This document shows positions 1 to 7,049 of a DNA stretch of 22,597 bases, piece by piece. The DNA is from an uncultured Eubacteriales bacterium (GTDB lineage: Bacteria; Bacillota; Clostridia; Christensenellales; Aristaeellaceae). A program made the position numbers and the translations under genes. Position 1 is the stretch's first letter. Every line of letters begins with the position of its first letter. Location of the stretch: the NCBI GenBank assembly GCA_900548145.1, contig URJB01000034.1, positions 1 to 22,597 of the forward strand, in the 5' to 3' direction. The notes beneath the pieces were generated by a model, which worked only from the letters and a program-made list of their open reading frames with translations, searched no databases and was not told the origin of the DNA.

Positions 1-64
1 AGTAGTCCTCCGCGACGATTGAGTGGCAGCAGTGCCTCCTGCACCTCCACTTTTTGACACGCTG

Positions 65-105
65 AGGCCGCAGCTTTGCCCTCTGCGGCCTTTCAGTTTT
101 ATTTT
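65..105 (+). terminator. Rho-independent terminator at left edge
   Basis: A 9-bp perfect stem (AGGCCGCAG at 65-73, CTGCGGCCT at 83-91) with a 9-nt loop is followed on the + strand by TTTCAGTTTTATTTT. The U-rich side is on +, so it best terminates a rightward transcript coming from beyond the left edge. It starts just after the sufU stop on the - strand, so it may also help end the suf transcript, but there is no U-tract on that side. Confidence 0.7.
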
Positions 106-521
106 CCTACGGCTTCCTTCAGGGTGCGCCAGCCCAGCACAGCGCACTTGACCCGGGCGGGCATATGGGAAATATCCCGCAGGGCCGAGGCTTCTTCCAG
201 ACTGTCGATCTCCGCTTCGCTGGCCTCGCCCTTGATCATCCGCATGAAGGTATCGGCCATCTGCAGGGCCTTTTCCTTGGGTTGGCCAACGACCATGCCC
301 AGCATGATGTCAGCGGACGCCTGAGAAATAGCGCAGCCGTCGCCCACGAACGCGCCGTCGGTGATTTTGTCCCCGTCGGTTTTCAGCTTGAGCCAGATGT
401 GGTCGCCGCAGCTGGGGTTCACGCCTTCCAGCACGATGTCCGCATTGGGCAGGTCATGCTTAAATTCCGGGTGAATATTGTGCTCGGTCAGAATTTCATT
501 ATAGAAGCTTCTATTTTCCAT
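99..521 (-). CDS. sufU: SufU-type Fe-S assembly protein (zinc-dependent sulfurtransferase)
   Basis: This 140-residue protein is a SufU/NifU-N family member that accepts persulfide sulfur from SufS and passes it to the SufBCD scaffold in the cytoplasm. The family's zinc ligands are all visible: Cys38 and Asp40 in NPSCGD, Cys63 in GDGCAIS and Cys126 in RVKCAVLGW. The GDGCAISQAS motif followed by an insertion before the C-terminal cysteine separates SufU from NifU/IscU. It is the last gene of the suf operon and its ATG lies 11 nt inside the end of sufS, implying translational coupling. No SufA or SufE gene is present, as expected for a Gram-positive SUF operon. Length is normal for the family. 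Confidence 0.95.
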   Translation of the reverse strand: MENRSFYNEILTEHNIHPEFKHDLPNADIVLEGVNPSCGDHIWLKLKTDGDKITDGAFVGDGCAISQASADIMLGMVVGQPKEKALQMADTFMRMIKGEASEAEIDSLEEASALRDISHMPARVKCAVLGWRTLKEAVGK

Positions 522-1725
522 AACCCATCCGCTCCCTCATCGTCGAAAGGCTGGCCAATAGCTGGTCTACTTCCGCTTCGGTATTGTAGAAGGCAAAGCT
601 GGCGCGCACGGTGGAGCTGCAGCCCAAATGAGCCAGCAGGGGCTGCGCGCAGTGGTGTCCCGCCCGGACGGCCACGCCGTCCGCCGACAGGATCTCGCTT
701 ACGTCGTGGGGATGAACGCCGTCCATGGTGAAGGTCACGATGCCGGTGTGTTCTTCGGGCTTGTCCGAGCCCAGCACATGGACATAGGGCAGCTTCTTCA
801 TGCCCTCCATGGCCCGGCTGACCAGCGCCGTTTCCCGCTGATGCATGGTCTCAAAGCCCACGCTGAGCATGTACTCAATGGCAGCCTGCAGACCCGCCGC
901 GCCCGCCGCGTTCACCGTGCCCGCCTCAAATTTGTGGGGCAGTTCGGCATAAATGGCGGATTCCCGGGTGACGGATTCGATCATTTCACCGCCGGTCAGG
1001 AAGGGCGGCATATTGTCCAGCAGTTCCTTTTTGCCGTACAGAACGCCGATGCCCATGGGTCCAAAGACCTTGTGGCCGGAGAAAGCGAAGAAATCCGCGT
1101 CCAGCTCGCGCACGTTGACGGGCATGTGGGGCGTGCTCTGCGCGCCGTCCACGACGATAACCGCGCCGTGACGATGCGCCATATCGGCGATCTCCCGCAC
1201 GGGATTGACCCGGCCCAGCACGTTGGACACCTGATTGATAGCCACGATCTTCGTGCGGTCGTTGATCAGGGGCTCCACCTTGGCCAGATCCACGCTGCCG
1301 TCAGGTTCGCACTCGATAAAGCGGAGCTTCGCGCCAGTCTGGCGGCACACCATCTGCCAGGGCAGCAGATTACTGTGGTGCTCCATAATGGACACCAGCA
1401 CCTCGTCGCCCTCCTTCACACGGTGAAGGCCATAGCTGTACGCCACCAGATTCAGCCCCTCGGTGGTGCCGCGAGTGAAAATGATCTCCTCCGTGGAGGA
1501 CGCGTTCAGGAAATCCCGAACGGCCTCCCGGGCGTTTTCATAGATCTCCGTGGCCTCCACGCTGAGGGAATACAGCCCCCGCAGGGGGTTGGCGTTGGAA
1601 TTGCGGTAAAAGCTGCTTTCCGCGTCGATAACGCACTGGGGCCGCTGGGCCGTGGCCGCGTTGTCCAGATAGGCGATCTTGTTCTGCTGAAGCAGCGGAA
1701 AGTCTTTTCTGAAATCGTATGCCAT
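511..1725 (-). CDS. sufS: SufS cysteine desulfurase (group II, PLP)
   Basis: A 404-residue class V aminotransferase fold enzyme that removes sulfur from L-cysteine, giving alanine and an enzyme persulfide handed to SufU. Visible signatures: YLDNAATAQ near the N-terminus, EHHSNLLPW with the PLP-stacking His116, VDGAQSTPH, and SGHKVFGP with the Schiff-base Lys219. The persulfide cysteine is Cys359 in RAGHHCAQPLL, the RxGHHCA pattern of group II (SufS) rather than NifS/IscS enzymes. It begins 1 nt after the sufD stop and overlaps sufU by 11 nt. The product is full length with no missing catalytic residue. Confidence 0.97.
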   Translation of the reverse strand: MAYDFRKDFPLLQQNKIAYLDNAATAQRPQCVIDAESSFYRNSNANPLRGLYSLSVEATEIYENAREAVRDFLNASSTEEIIFTRGTTEGLNLVAYSYGLHRVKEGDEVLVSIMEHHSNLLPWQMVCRQTGAKLRFIECEPDGSVDLAKVEPLINDRTKIVAINQVSNVLGRVNPVREIADMAHRHGAVIVVDGAQSTPHMPVNVRELDADFFAFSGHKVFGPMGIGVLYGKKELLDNMPPFLTGGEMIESVTRESAIYAELPHKFEAGTVNAAGAAGLQAAIEYMLSVGFETMHQRETALVSRAMEGMKKLPYVHVLGSDKPEEHTGIVTFTMDGVHPHDVSEILSADGVAVRAGHHCAQPLLAHLGCSSTVRASFAFYNTEAEVDQLLASLSTMRERMGYGK

Positions 1726-1726
1726 G

Positions 1727-2659
1727 TTAAAGCTCCTCGTTCAAAAGCGCTGCGGCTTTTTCTTCCGTTTCGGCGTCGCCGGTCTTCCGGGCCAGCCGTT
1801 CGATGGAGGCGCGGGCCAGCAGGTCTTCTGCCGCTTCCCGGCCGATGCCGCGGCTTTCGAAATAGAACAGGGTCTCGTCGTCCAGTTCGCCGATGGTCGC
1901 GCCGTGGTTGCCCACCACGTTTTCTTCGGCGCACAGGATGATGGGCACGGTCTTATTGACGACGTTTTCGCCCAGCATGAGGACGGTTTCTTTTTCGTTG
2001 CCCACAGAGTCGCTGGAGCCGTTCTTGAAGTCGATGGTGCCCCGGAAAACCTTCGCAGAGGAATCCATCAGCGCGCCGGCGGCGTTGATCTCGCTCTCCG
2101 TATGCTTGCCGAAATGGTCTACGGCCAGATTCATATCCAGCTTCTGCTCCCTCCGGCCCAGATAGCCAATGTCCGCCTTCAGCCCGCTGCGGTCGCCCTG
2201 CAGGATGAAGCGGCTGTCGGAGTACAGGTGTCCCCGGCCCACGAACATCTGGATCAGCTCGATATGGCCGTTTTCCTCACAGTGGCCATCGATCTGATTA
2301 TGCAGAAGGGAACCTTCCCGGGTGTCCTGCAGTTGCACCAGACGGATGACCGCATCCTTGTGCGCTACCAGCGACGTGCGCAGGTTGAAATTCTGCCGGG
2401 CCTCCATCTGCTCATAAACGGTGATGCGGGTTCCGGGGGCCGCCTCCACCTTCACCTGCTTGCGGCTGAATTCCCCTTCTCCCCGGGCGACGATACGCAC
2501 CGGGCCGCCCGCTTCGGCGGTAAAGGCCTCCGTACCCAGATCGGCGGTACGGTCTTCGTCCCATTCAATCACGGCTTCATTCACATTCAGCCGGTTCCAC
2601 GTCCTGACCGGGAGCTGATCCACGATCAGTCGATTATTCGTTTTCATGGTTTCTTCCAT
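1727..2659 (-). CDS. sufD: SufD, SufBC2D scaffold subunit (short form)
   Basis: A 310-residue beta-helix protein of the SufB/SufD family. It pairs with SufB and two SufC ATPases to form the scaffold on which Fe-S clusters are built. The diagnostic C-terminal region NHGATIGELDDETLFYFESRGI is present, with His252 matching the conserved SufD histidine at the SufB-SufD interface. It is about 110 residues shorter than the Escherichia coli and Bacillus subtilis proteins; what is missing is N-terminal helical sequence, not the beta-helix core. ATG at 2659 has GGAGG 7 nt upstream; a second ATG four codons in has no better site. It lies between sufB (26-nt gap) and sufS (1-nt gap). Confidence 0.93.
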   Translation of the reverse strand: MEETMKTNNRLIVDQLPVRTWNRLNVNEAVIEWDEDRTADLGTEAFTAEAGGPVRIVARGEGEFSRKQVKVEAAPGTRITVYEQMEARQNFNLRTSLVAHKDAVIRLVQLQDTREGSLLHNQIDGHCEENGHIELIQMFVGRGHLYSDSRFILQGDRSGLKADIGYLGRREQKLDMNLAVDHFGKHTESEINAAGALMDSSAKVFRGTIDFKNGSSDSVGNEKETVLMLGENVVNKTVPIILCAEENVVGNHGATIGELDDETLFYFESRGIGREAAEDLLARASIERLARKTGDAETEEKAAALLNEEL

Positions 2660-2685
2660 CGTTTTTCCTCCTTCCGCAAACGGTG

Positions 2686-4092
2686 TCAGCCGATGCTGCC
2701 CTTCATTTCCAGACGGATCAGATTGTTCATCTCCACCGCGTACTCCACGGGGAGCTCCTTGGACACGTTATCCGCAAAGCCGCTGACGATCAGCGCCCGC
2801 GCGTCCTCCTCGGACATGCCGCGGCTCATCAGGTAGAAAATGGCTTCGTTGCTGATGCTGCCGATCTTGGCCTCGTGGCCCACGGAGGCGTTCCGGGTAC
2901 GGATGTCCATGGCGGGGATGGTGTCGGAGCGAGACTCGGAGTCCAGCATCAGGCTCTGGCAGGACACGGAGGATTTCGCGCCCTGAGCGCTCTTTTCCAC
3001 CACTACGCTGCTGCGGAAGGTACTGATACCGCCGCTCTTGCTGATGGAGCGGGTGTTCATGTAGGAGCTGGTGTTTTTGCCCACGTGGACGACCTTCGCG
3101 CCGGTATCCAGATTCTGACCCTTGCCCGCAAAGGTCACGCCGGTGAACTCCGTGCGGGAGTTGTCGCCCTTCAATACGCTCATGGGATACAGACAGCCCA
3201 CATGGGAGCCGAAGGAGCCGGACACCCACTCGATGACGCCGTTTTCTTCCACCAGCGCACGCTTGGTGTTCAGGTTGTACATGTTCTTGGACCAGTTTTC
3301 AATGGTGGAATAGCGCAGCTTGGCGTTCTTCTTCACATACAGCTCTACGCAGCCCGCGTGCAGGTTGGCCACGTTATACTTGGGTGCGGAGCAGCCTTCG
3401 ATGAAATGCAGGCTGGCGCCCTCATCCACGATGATCAGCGTATGCTCGAACTGGCCCGCACCCTTGGCGTTCAGCCGGAAATAGGACTGCAGCGGAATGG
3501 ACAGATGCACGCCCTTGGGCACGTACACGAAGGAACCGCCGGACCAGACCGCGCCGTGCAGCGCGGCGAACTTATGGTCCCGGGGCGTGACCAGCTTCAT
3601 GAAATACTTGCGCACCATATCAGCGTATTCACCCTTCATGGCGCTCTCCATGTCGGTGTATACCACGCCCTCGGCGGCCACTTCCGCCCGGACGTTGTGG
3701 TACACAAGCTCGGAATCGTACTGCGCGCCCACGCCTGCCAGAGACTTCCGCTCGGCCTGAGGAATGCCCAGCCGGTCGAAGGTGTCCTTGATGTCCTGAG
3801 GCACGTTTTTCCAGTCGTTCTGCATTTTGGTGTTGGGGCGGACGTAGGTGGCGATATGATCCATGTCCAGCCCTTCAATGGAGGGCCCCCAGTTGGGGAT
3901 CTCCATCTCGTTATAAATCTGAAGGGACTGCAGGCGGAACTGCTGCATCCACACCGGGTCGCCCTTTTCCTTGGACAGCTTATCAATGATCTCGGGGGTC
4001 AGACCCGCTTCCATGCGGTAGGCGTCCTTTTCCTCATCCCGAATATCATAAATGCTGCGGTCAATATCCTCTACCAGGCTCTTTTCTCTCAT
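2686..4092 (-). CDS. sufB: SufB, Fe-S scaffold subunit
   Basis: A 468-residue SufB, the main scaffold subunit of the SufBC2D complex. Recognisable blocks include WSGGSFVYVPKGVHLSIPLQ (about 183-202), HFIEGCSAP (229-237), NWSKNMYNLNTKRA, and the C-terminal HEAKIGSISNEAIFYLMSRG (406-425). Cys378 in SSVSCQSLM matches the conserved cysteine proposed to receive sulfur. The ending VEYAVEMNNLIRLEMKGSIG is typical of Gram-positive SufB. It starts 6 nt after sufC, so translation is likely coupled. Length and motifs are complete. Confidence 0.97.
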   Translation of the reverse strand: MREKSLVEDIDRSIYDIRDEEKDAYRMEAGLTPEIIDKLSKEKGDPVWMQQFRLQSLQIYNEMEIPNWGPSIEGLDMDHIATYVRPNTKMQNDWKNVPQDIKDTFDRLGIPQAERKSLAGVGAQYDSELVYHNVRAEVAAEGVVYTDMESAMKGEYADMVRKYFMKLVTPRDHKFAALHGAVWSGGSFVYVPKGVHLSIPLQSYFRLNAKGAGQFEHTLIIVDEGASLHFIEGCSAPKYNVANLHAGCVELYVKKNAKLRYSTIENWSKNMYNLNTKRALVEENGVIEWVSGSFGSHVGCLYPMSVLKGDNSRTEFTGVTFAGKGQNLDTGAKVVHVGKNTSSYMNTRSISKSGGISTFRSSVVVEKSAQGAKSSVSCQSLMLDSESRSDTIPAMDIRTRNASVGHEAKIGSISNEAIFYLMSRGMSEEDARALIVSGFADNVSKELPVEYAVEMNNLIRLEMKGSIG

Positions 4093-4098
4093 CCTTGG

Positions 4099-4854
4099 TC
4101 ACCGATCCTCGCTCAGCTTTCCGAAACCGTGTTCGTTGATCTCCTCCACCAGAGACGCGCCGCCCTCCTTGACGATGACGCCGTTTTCCATCACGTGGGT
4201 CGCATCCACCTGAAGGGCCTCCAAAATGCGGGTGCTGTGGGTGATGATCAGCAGCGAACCGTGGCAGCGTTCCTTAAACAGGCGCACGCCGTTGGAGACG
4301 GTGCGCACAGCGTCCACGTCCAGACCGGAGTCCGTCTCGTCCAGAATGGCCAGCTTGGGCTCCAGCATAAGCATTTGCAGGATCTCGGCCTTTTTCTTTT
4401 CGCCGCCGGAGAAGCCCACATTCAGGTCGCGCTCGGCATAGGCTTCGTCCATGTTCAGCAGCTTCATGGTCTCCGCCAGCTTCTTTTTGAAGTCCCACAG
4501 GCGCAGACGGCTGCCGGTCTTTTGTTCCAGCGAAGTACGGATGAAGGCGCTCAGGGTCACGCCGGGAACCTCCAGCGGGTTCTGGAAGGACAGGAAAATG
4601 CCCTTCTTGGCGCGCTCGTTGACGGGCAGGTCGGTGATGTCCTCGCCGTCGAAAATGATTTTCCCTTCGGTGACGGTATAGTTGGGGTTGCCGGTGATGG
4701 CATAGCCCAGCGTGGACTTGCCGGTGCCGTTGGGGCCCATGAGCACGTGGGTCTCGTCCCGGCCCAGCGTCAGATTGACGCCGTGCAGAATTTCGGTTTC
4801 ATCCTCGGCGCTCACATGCAGATTTTTAACTTCCAATAAAGCGTTCTGTTTCAT
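4099..4854 (-). CDS. sufC: SufC, ABC-type ATPase of the SUF complex
   Basis: A 251-residue soluble ABC ATPase that drives conformational change of the SufB-SufD scaffold during cluster assembly. Walker A is GPNGTGKS (40-47), the Q-loop lies in FLSFQNPLEVPG (88-99), the signature FSGGEKKKAEI begins at 148, Walker B LAILDE covers 168-173, and the switch histidine is His206 in IITHST. The FSGGEKKK signature and DETDSGLDVDA D-loop are specific to SufC. The start codon overlaps the stop of the upstream Rrf2 regulator (ATGA). No transmembrane partner domain is present, as expected. Confidence 0.97.
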   Translation of the reverse strand: MKQNALLEVKNLHVSAEDETEILHGVNLTLGRDETHVLMGPNGTGKSTLGYAITGNPNYTVTEGKIIFDGEDITDLPVNERAKKGIFLSFQNPLEVPGVTLSAFIRTSLEQKTGSRLRLWDFKKKLAETMKLLNMDEAYAERDLNVGFSGGEKKKAEILQMLMLEPKLAILDETDSGLDVDAVRTVSNGVRLFKERCHGSLLIITHSTRILEALQVDATHVMENGVIVKEGGASLVEEINEHGFGKLSEDR

Positions 4855-5321
4855 TTTGCTTCAACCTCTTTCCCGCCGCAGGCCGTGCAGCCGCCGCATT
4901 TGTCGTGATTTTTTTCTCCGGATTCCAGCAGATCCTTCAGCGTGTAGCTGTTGACGTAGGAGTTAATGTGTTCCTCCAACCCGATCCAGAAGGGCAGTGT
5001 GTAGCAGGAATCCACCTTCTCACACTTCTTCCCGTCCTTGGTCAGGCAGGAAACGGGGGCTAATTCACCCTCTGCGGCGCAGAGGATCTCGCCCACCTTG
5101 TAGTCCTCGGGCTTCCGGGTCAGCTTATAGCCTCCGGTTTTGCCCATGGCGCTTTCCACCAGACCATGCTTGGCCAGATCGGGCATGATGCTTTCCAGAT
5201 ATTTCCGGGAAATATTCTGGCGATCGGCAATATCCTTCAGCGGGAGGAAGCTGTCGCCGCCCTGTTCGGCCATGTCCAGCATGACCCGCAGGGCGTACCG
5301 CCCTTTCGAAGAGATCATCAT
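4851..5321 (-). CDS. Rrf2/IscR-family regulator of the suf operon
   Basis: A 156-residue Rrf2-family DNA-binding protein, first gene of the suf operon and so likely an autoregulator that senses Fe-S status. The winged helix spans about 1-70 (SSKGRYALRVMLDMA, ISRKYLESIMPDL, KTGGYKL). Cys92, Cys100 and Cys106 (SCLTKDGKKCEKVDSC) occupy the three cluster-ligand positions known in IscR, so 2Fe-2S binding is plausible. Unusually, the C-terminus has a further cysteine triad, CGGCTACGG (Cys142, 145, 148). Two ATG codons stand in tandem at 5319-5321 and 5316-5318; AGGAG lies about 10 nt upstream of the first. Whether it acts as repressor or activator cannot be read from sequence. Confidence 0.92.
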   Translation of the reverse strand: MMISSKGRYALRVMLDMAEQGGDSFLPLKDIADRQNISRKYLESIMPDLAKHGLVESAMGKTGGYKLTRKPEDYKVGEILCAAEGELAPVSCLTKDGKKCEKVDSCYTLPFWIGLEEHINSYVNSYTLKDLLESGEKNHDKCGGCTACGGKEVEAK

Positions 5322-5356
5322 AAGGCAGCCGCTCCTTTCGCGCTTCGTATTTTTCA

Positions 5357-5385
5357 GGAAAGGAAGGGTTAATTCCTACCTTTCC
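5357..5385. promoter_or_regulatory. Inverted repeat at the suf transcription start, candidate Rrf2 operator
   Basis: On the - strand the arms GGAAAGG and CCTTTCC are separated by 15 nt that themselves hold GGAA and TTCC. The repeat begins about 7-8 nt after the -10 box, right at the expected +1. Position fits a repressor operator; the repeated word TAGGA also occurs twice in the promoter spacer. It does not match the E. coli IscR consensus, so assignment to this Rrf2 protein is by position only. Confidence 0.4.
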
Positions 5386-5392
5386 GGTGGAC

Positions 5393-5421
5393 ATTATACT
5401 TCCTATCTCCTATAGTGTCAA
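5393..5421 (-). promoter_or_regulatory. Sigma-A promoter of the suf operon
   Basis: A perfect consensus promoter read on the - strand: -35 TTGACA (5416-5421), 17-nt spacer, -10 TATAAT (5393-5398). It lies 72 nt upstream of the Rrf2 ATG. A perfect promoter implies control by repression rather than weak basal initiation. Confidence 0.9.
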
Positions 5422-5443
5422 TGGGAGTTGAAAAAAATACACG

Positions 5444-5478
5444 AAAAGGAGAGCCGGCTGCGTCCTTACCGACTCTCC
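5444..5478 (-). terminator. Terminator of the DUF3793-flavodoxin operon
   Basis: On the - strand GGAGAG-tCGG pairs with CCG-gCTCTCC (arms 5448-5457 and about 5470-5478), followed by TTTT and, after a short interruption, a run of seven T. It lies between the flavodoxin stop (5627) and the suf promoter. The 5479-5626 stretch shows no gene. Confidence 0.65.
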
Positions 5479-5626
5479 ACAGAAAATGAAATTGGAACAG
5501 AACAGGTTTTTTGTTTGTTTCGCGCAAACCAGAAATCAAAGTTGAAAATCGCACAACACTTGCCGAAGAAGGGGGCCTGAAGCCGCGTCCATCAGCTCCC
5601 ACCCAGTTTTCTCCGTTACGGCGGAA

Positions 5627-6037
5627 TCACTCCGCCAACGCCTTGCCCAGCGCATCACAGCTGGCCAGAGCATCCCCGTCAGGCTCGTCCTGACAGATCA
5701 CGCTGTCGCAGGCCAGTACCGCACCGGCCGCCACGCAGTCTTCTTCCCAAGTCCGCATCCATTCGCCGTCGCCCCAGCCATAGGAGCCGAACAACGCGAT
5801 CTTCTTGCCCTTGAGCTGGGGCTTCACGTCGTCGAACATGGGCTGGAATTCGCTTTCCTCCAGTACTTCCGCGCCCATAGCCGGGCATCCGAAAGCGATG
5901 GCGTCATATTCCGCGACCTGATCGGGGGTAAATTCCGCAGCGGTCATCAGCTTGCCGCTGCAGGCACTGGCTACTGCTTCGGCCATGGCCTGCGTATGGC
6001 CCGTGCCGCTCCAGTAGACTACTGCTACTCGATTCAT
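5627..6037 (-). CDS. Short-chain flavodoxin
   Basis: A 136-residue flavodoxin, a soluble FMN electron carrier that typically replaces ferredoxin when iron is scarce. The FMN phosphate loop is WSGTGHTQAMA (9-19). The 50s loop has FGCPAMGAEVLE and the 90s loop FGSYGWGDGEWM (83-94), whose Tyr and Trp would flank the isoalloxazine ring. Length fits the short-chain class, which lacks the long-chain insertion. The start at 6037 is chosen because AGGAGG lies 8 nt upstream; an in-frame ATG 11 codons earlier lacks a ribosome binding site. It follows DUF3793 by 29 nt in the same operon, and its co-regulation by the GGTTA-N8-TAACC sites fits an iron-sparing role (inference). Confidence 0.93.
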   Translation of the reverse strand: MNRVAVVYWSGTGHTQAMAEAVASACSGKLMTAAEFTPDQVAEYDAIAFGCPAMGAEVLEESEFQPMFDDVKPQLKGKKIALFGSYGWGDGEWMRTWEEDCVAAGAVLACDSVICQDEPDGDALASCDALGKALAE

Positions 6038-6066
6038 TTTCTTTTCCTCCTGATTGAAATTGTATG

Positions 6067-6627
6067 TCAAGCGGCTACCGTCAGCCGTGCGACATCAAAG
6101 CCTTTGCCGTAACAGTTCAGATAAACTTCCCGGCATTTGCGGTACAGTGCGAAGGTCTTTTCCGCCGCTTCGGCGTTGGAATAGGCCTTCCAGCATCCCA
6201 GACAGCAGAACCCGCTGCCCCGGTTGCGGATGAAGCCGATCACGTCTTCCAGCGGATAATCCAGAAAGACGCCGATCTCATGAGGGAAATCCTCGCACTG
6301 GGCCAAGCGGCGCGTCAGCGTGGCGAGACAGCCCTCCCCGGAGAAATCCGTGTAGCCCTGCGCGGAGAGAAAATCACGGACCGCAGGATCCTCCAGCCGT
6401 CTCGCCAGCTTTCGCGGGCGGTACACATATAATAGACCGCCCCGTGCGCAGCCCCTCAGCAGCCGGACGCGCACACCCTTTTCGGAAAGATGGAGATTGA
6501 CCGGTTTCAAATTTTCTTCCATGGTTTCCCCCGCCGCCAAATGGTACGAAAACAAACTGCCGCACTTATGCCCCGCCAGCGTTGCCGCGCAATGGCCGAT
6601 CAGCGTTTTCTCAAAGCGTTCCGTCAT
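6067..6627 (-). CDS. DUF3793 family protein
   Basis: A 186-residue protein of the DUF3793 family, common in Clostridia and of unknown function. The family hallmark is the C-terminal half: PHEIGVFLDYPLEDVIGFIRNRG (about 115-137), then CCLGCWKAY and KTFALYRKCREVYLN, ending in RLTVA. Seven or more cysteines are spread through the chain, including CCLGC at about 141-145. In other Clostridia members are often near flavodoxin and ferrous-iron transport genes (family knowledge), which agrees with the neighbouring flavodoxin. The start at 6627 has AAGGAGG 8 nt upstream; an in-frame ATG 15 codons earlier would sit inside the second operator and has no SD. No signal peptide or membrane segment. Confidence 0.9.
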   Translation of the reverse strand: MTERFEKTLIGHCAATLAGHKCGSLFSYHLAAGETMEENLKPVNLHLSEKGVRVRLLRGCARGGLLYVYRPRKLARRLEDPAVRDFLSAQGYTDFSGEGCLATLTRRLAQCEDFPHEIGVFLDYPLEDVIGFIRNRGSGFCCLGCWKAYSNAEAAEKTFALYRKCREVYLNCYGKGFDVARLTVAA

Positions 6628-6644
6628 CCTCCACCCCTCCTTTT

Positions 6645-6662
6645 GGTTAGTTACGTTTAACC
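6645..6662. promoter_or_regulatory. Operator site 2, GGTTA-N8-TAACC palindrome
   Basis: GGTTAGTTACGTTTAACC, an 18-bp palindrome with GGTTA and TAACC half sites separated by 8 bp. It lies in the leader of the DUF3793 operon, immediately upstream of the SD, 55 bp centre to centre from site 1 (about five helical turns). Confidence 0.75.
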
Positions 6663-6699
6663 CACCTCCCAAAAGAAAGCTCCTCTACGGAGCTCCCTC

Positions 6700-6717
6700 G
6701 GTTAAACTCAACTAACC
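6700..6717. promoter_or_regulatory. Operator site 1, GGTTA-N8-TAACC palindrome
   Basis: GGTTAAACTCAACTAACC, the same 18-bp palindrome type as site 2. It starts 8 nt after the -10 box, over the expected +1, the place for a repressor. The promoter at 18526-18554 has the same site at the same distance. Half sites resemble DtxR/IdeR-type operator halves (GGTTA/TAACC), but the spacing is wider. Confidence 0.8.
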
Positions 6718-6725
6718 ACAAATTC

Positions 6726-6754
6726 ATATTACCATACTCTCCTTCTGCTGTCAA
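6726..6754 (-). promoter_or_regulatory. Promoter of the DUF3793-flavodoxin operon
   Basis: On the - strand: -35 TTGACA (6749-6754), 17-nt spacer, -10 TAATAT (6726-6731). The boxes and spacer length are identical to those of the microprotein promoter at 18526-18554. Between 6663 and 6699 the leader also carries a small hairpin (AGCTCC-GTAGA-GGAGCT followed by TTCTTTT). Confidence 0.88.
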
Positions 6755-6817
6755 CCGTCTTTTTTTCTTTTTGGGGAAATTTTTTCAGCCCCCTCAGCCG
6801 CTCTGGCCAAGGTCTGT

Positions 6818-6838
6818 TTCTGCTGCCTGCAAGCAGAA
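6818..6838. repeat. Inverted repeat upstream of the LuxR-type gene
   Basis: TTCTGCT and AGCAGAA are perfect 7-bp arms around a 7-nt centre, centred about 69 bp upstream of the inferred start of the LuxR-type transcript. It could be an activator or autoregulatory site; nothing beyond symmetry and position supports this. Confidence 0.3.
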
Positions 6839-6881
6839 CGTACTTCCATGTCATTCTGAAATGGCGGCATTTCCCTTTCCG

Positions 6882-6890
6882 TGCTATAAT
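6882..6890 (+). promoter_or_regulatory. Extended -10 promoter of the LuxR-type gene
   Basis: TGCTATAAT is an extended -10 element with a perfect TATAAT (6885-6890). The -35 region at the right spacing (TGGCGG) is poor, so initiation may depend on the TG extension or an activator. The rest of 6628-7049 holds the divergent DUF3793 promoter and operators plus a leader of about 150 nt; no further gene is seen. Confidence 0.6.
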
Positions 6891-7049
6891 GGAGCGGCCT
6901 GAACGGATGAAAACACACGGCGGCCATCCGCGCTCCTTTTGGAGCAGCACTTTCAACGCCGCAAGCCGTTTTTTCAGGTATTCATGGCCGTATCCGCCGC
7001 AGGCTGCGAAGGATACGTTTCGACGTTTGAGCATACTGGGAGGAGCATC

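Noticed and set aside
1..49. Possible start of a - strand gene (GTG at 47-49, reading VEVQEALLPLNRRGG to the window edge)
   Set aside because: Codon use fits the genome, but there is no SD before the GTG and the + oriented terminator sits directly upstream; 16 codons are too few to judge.
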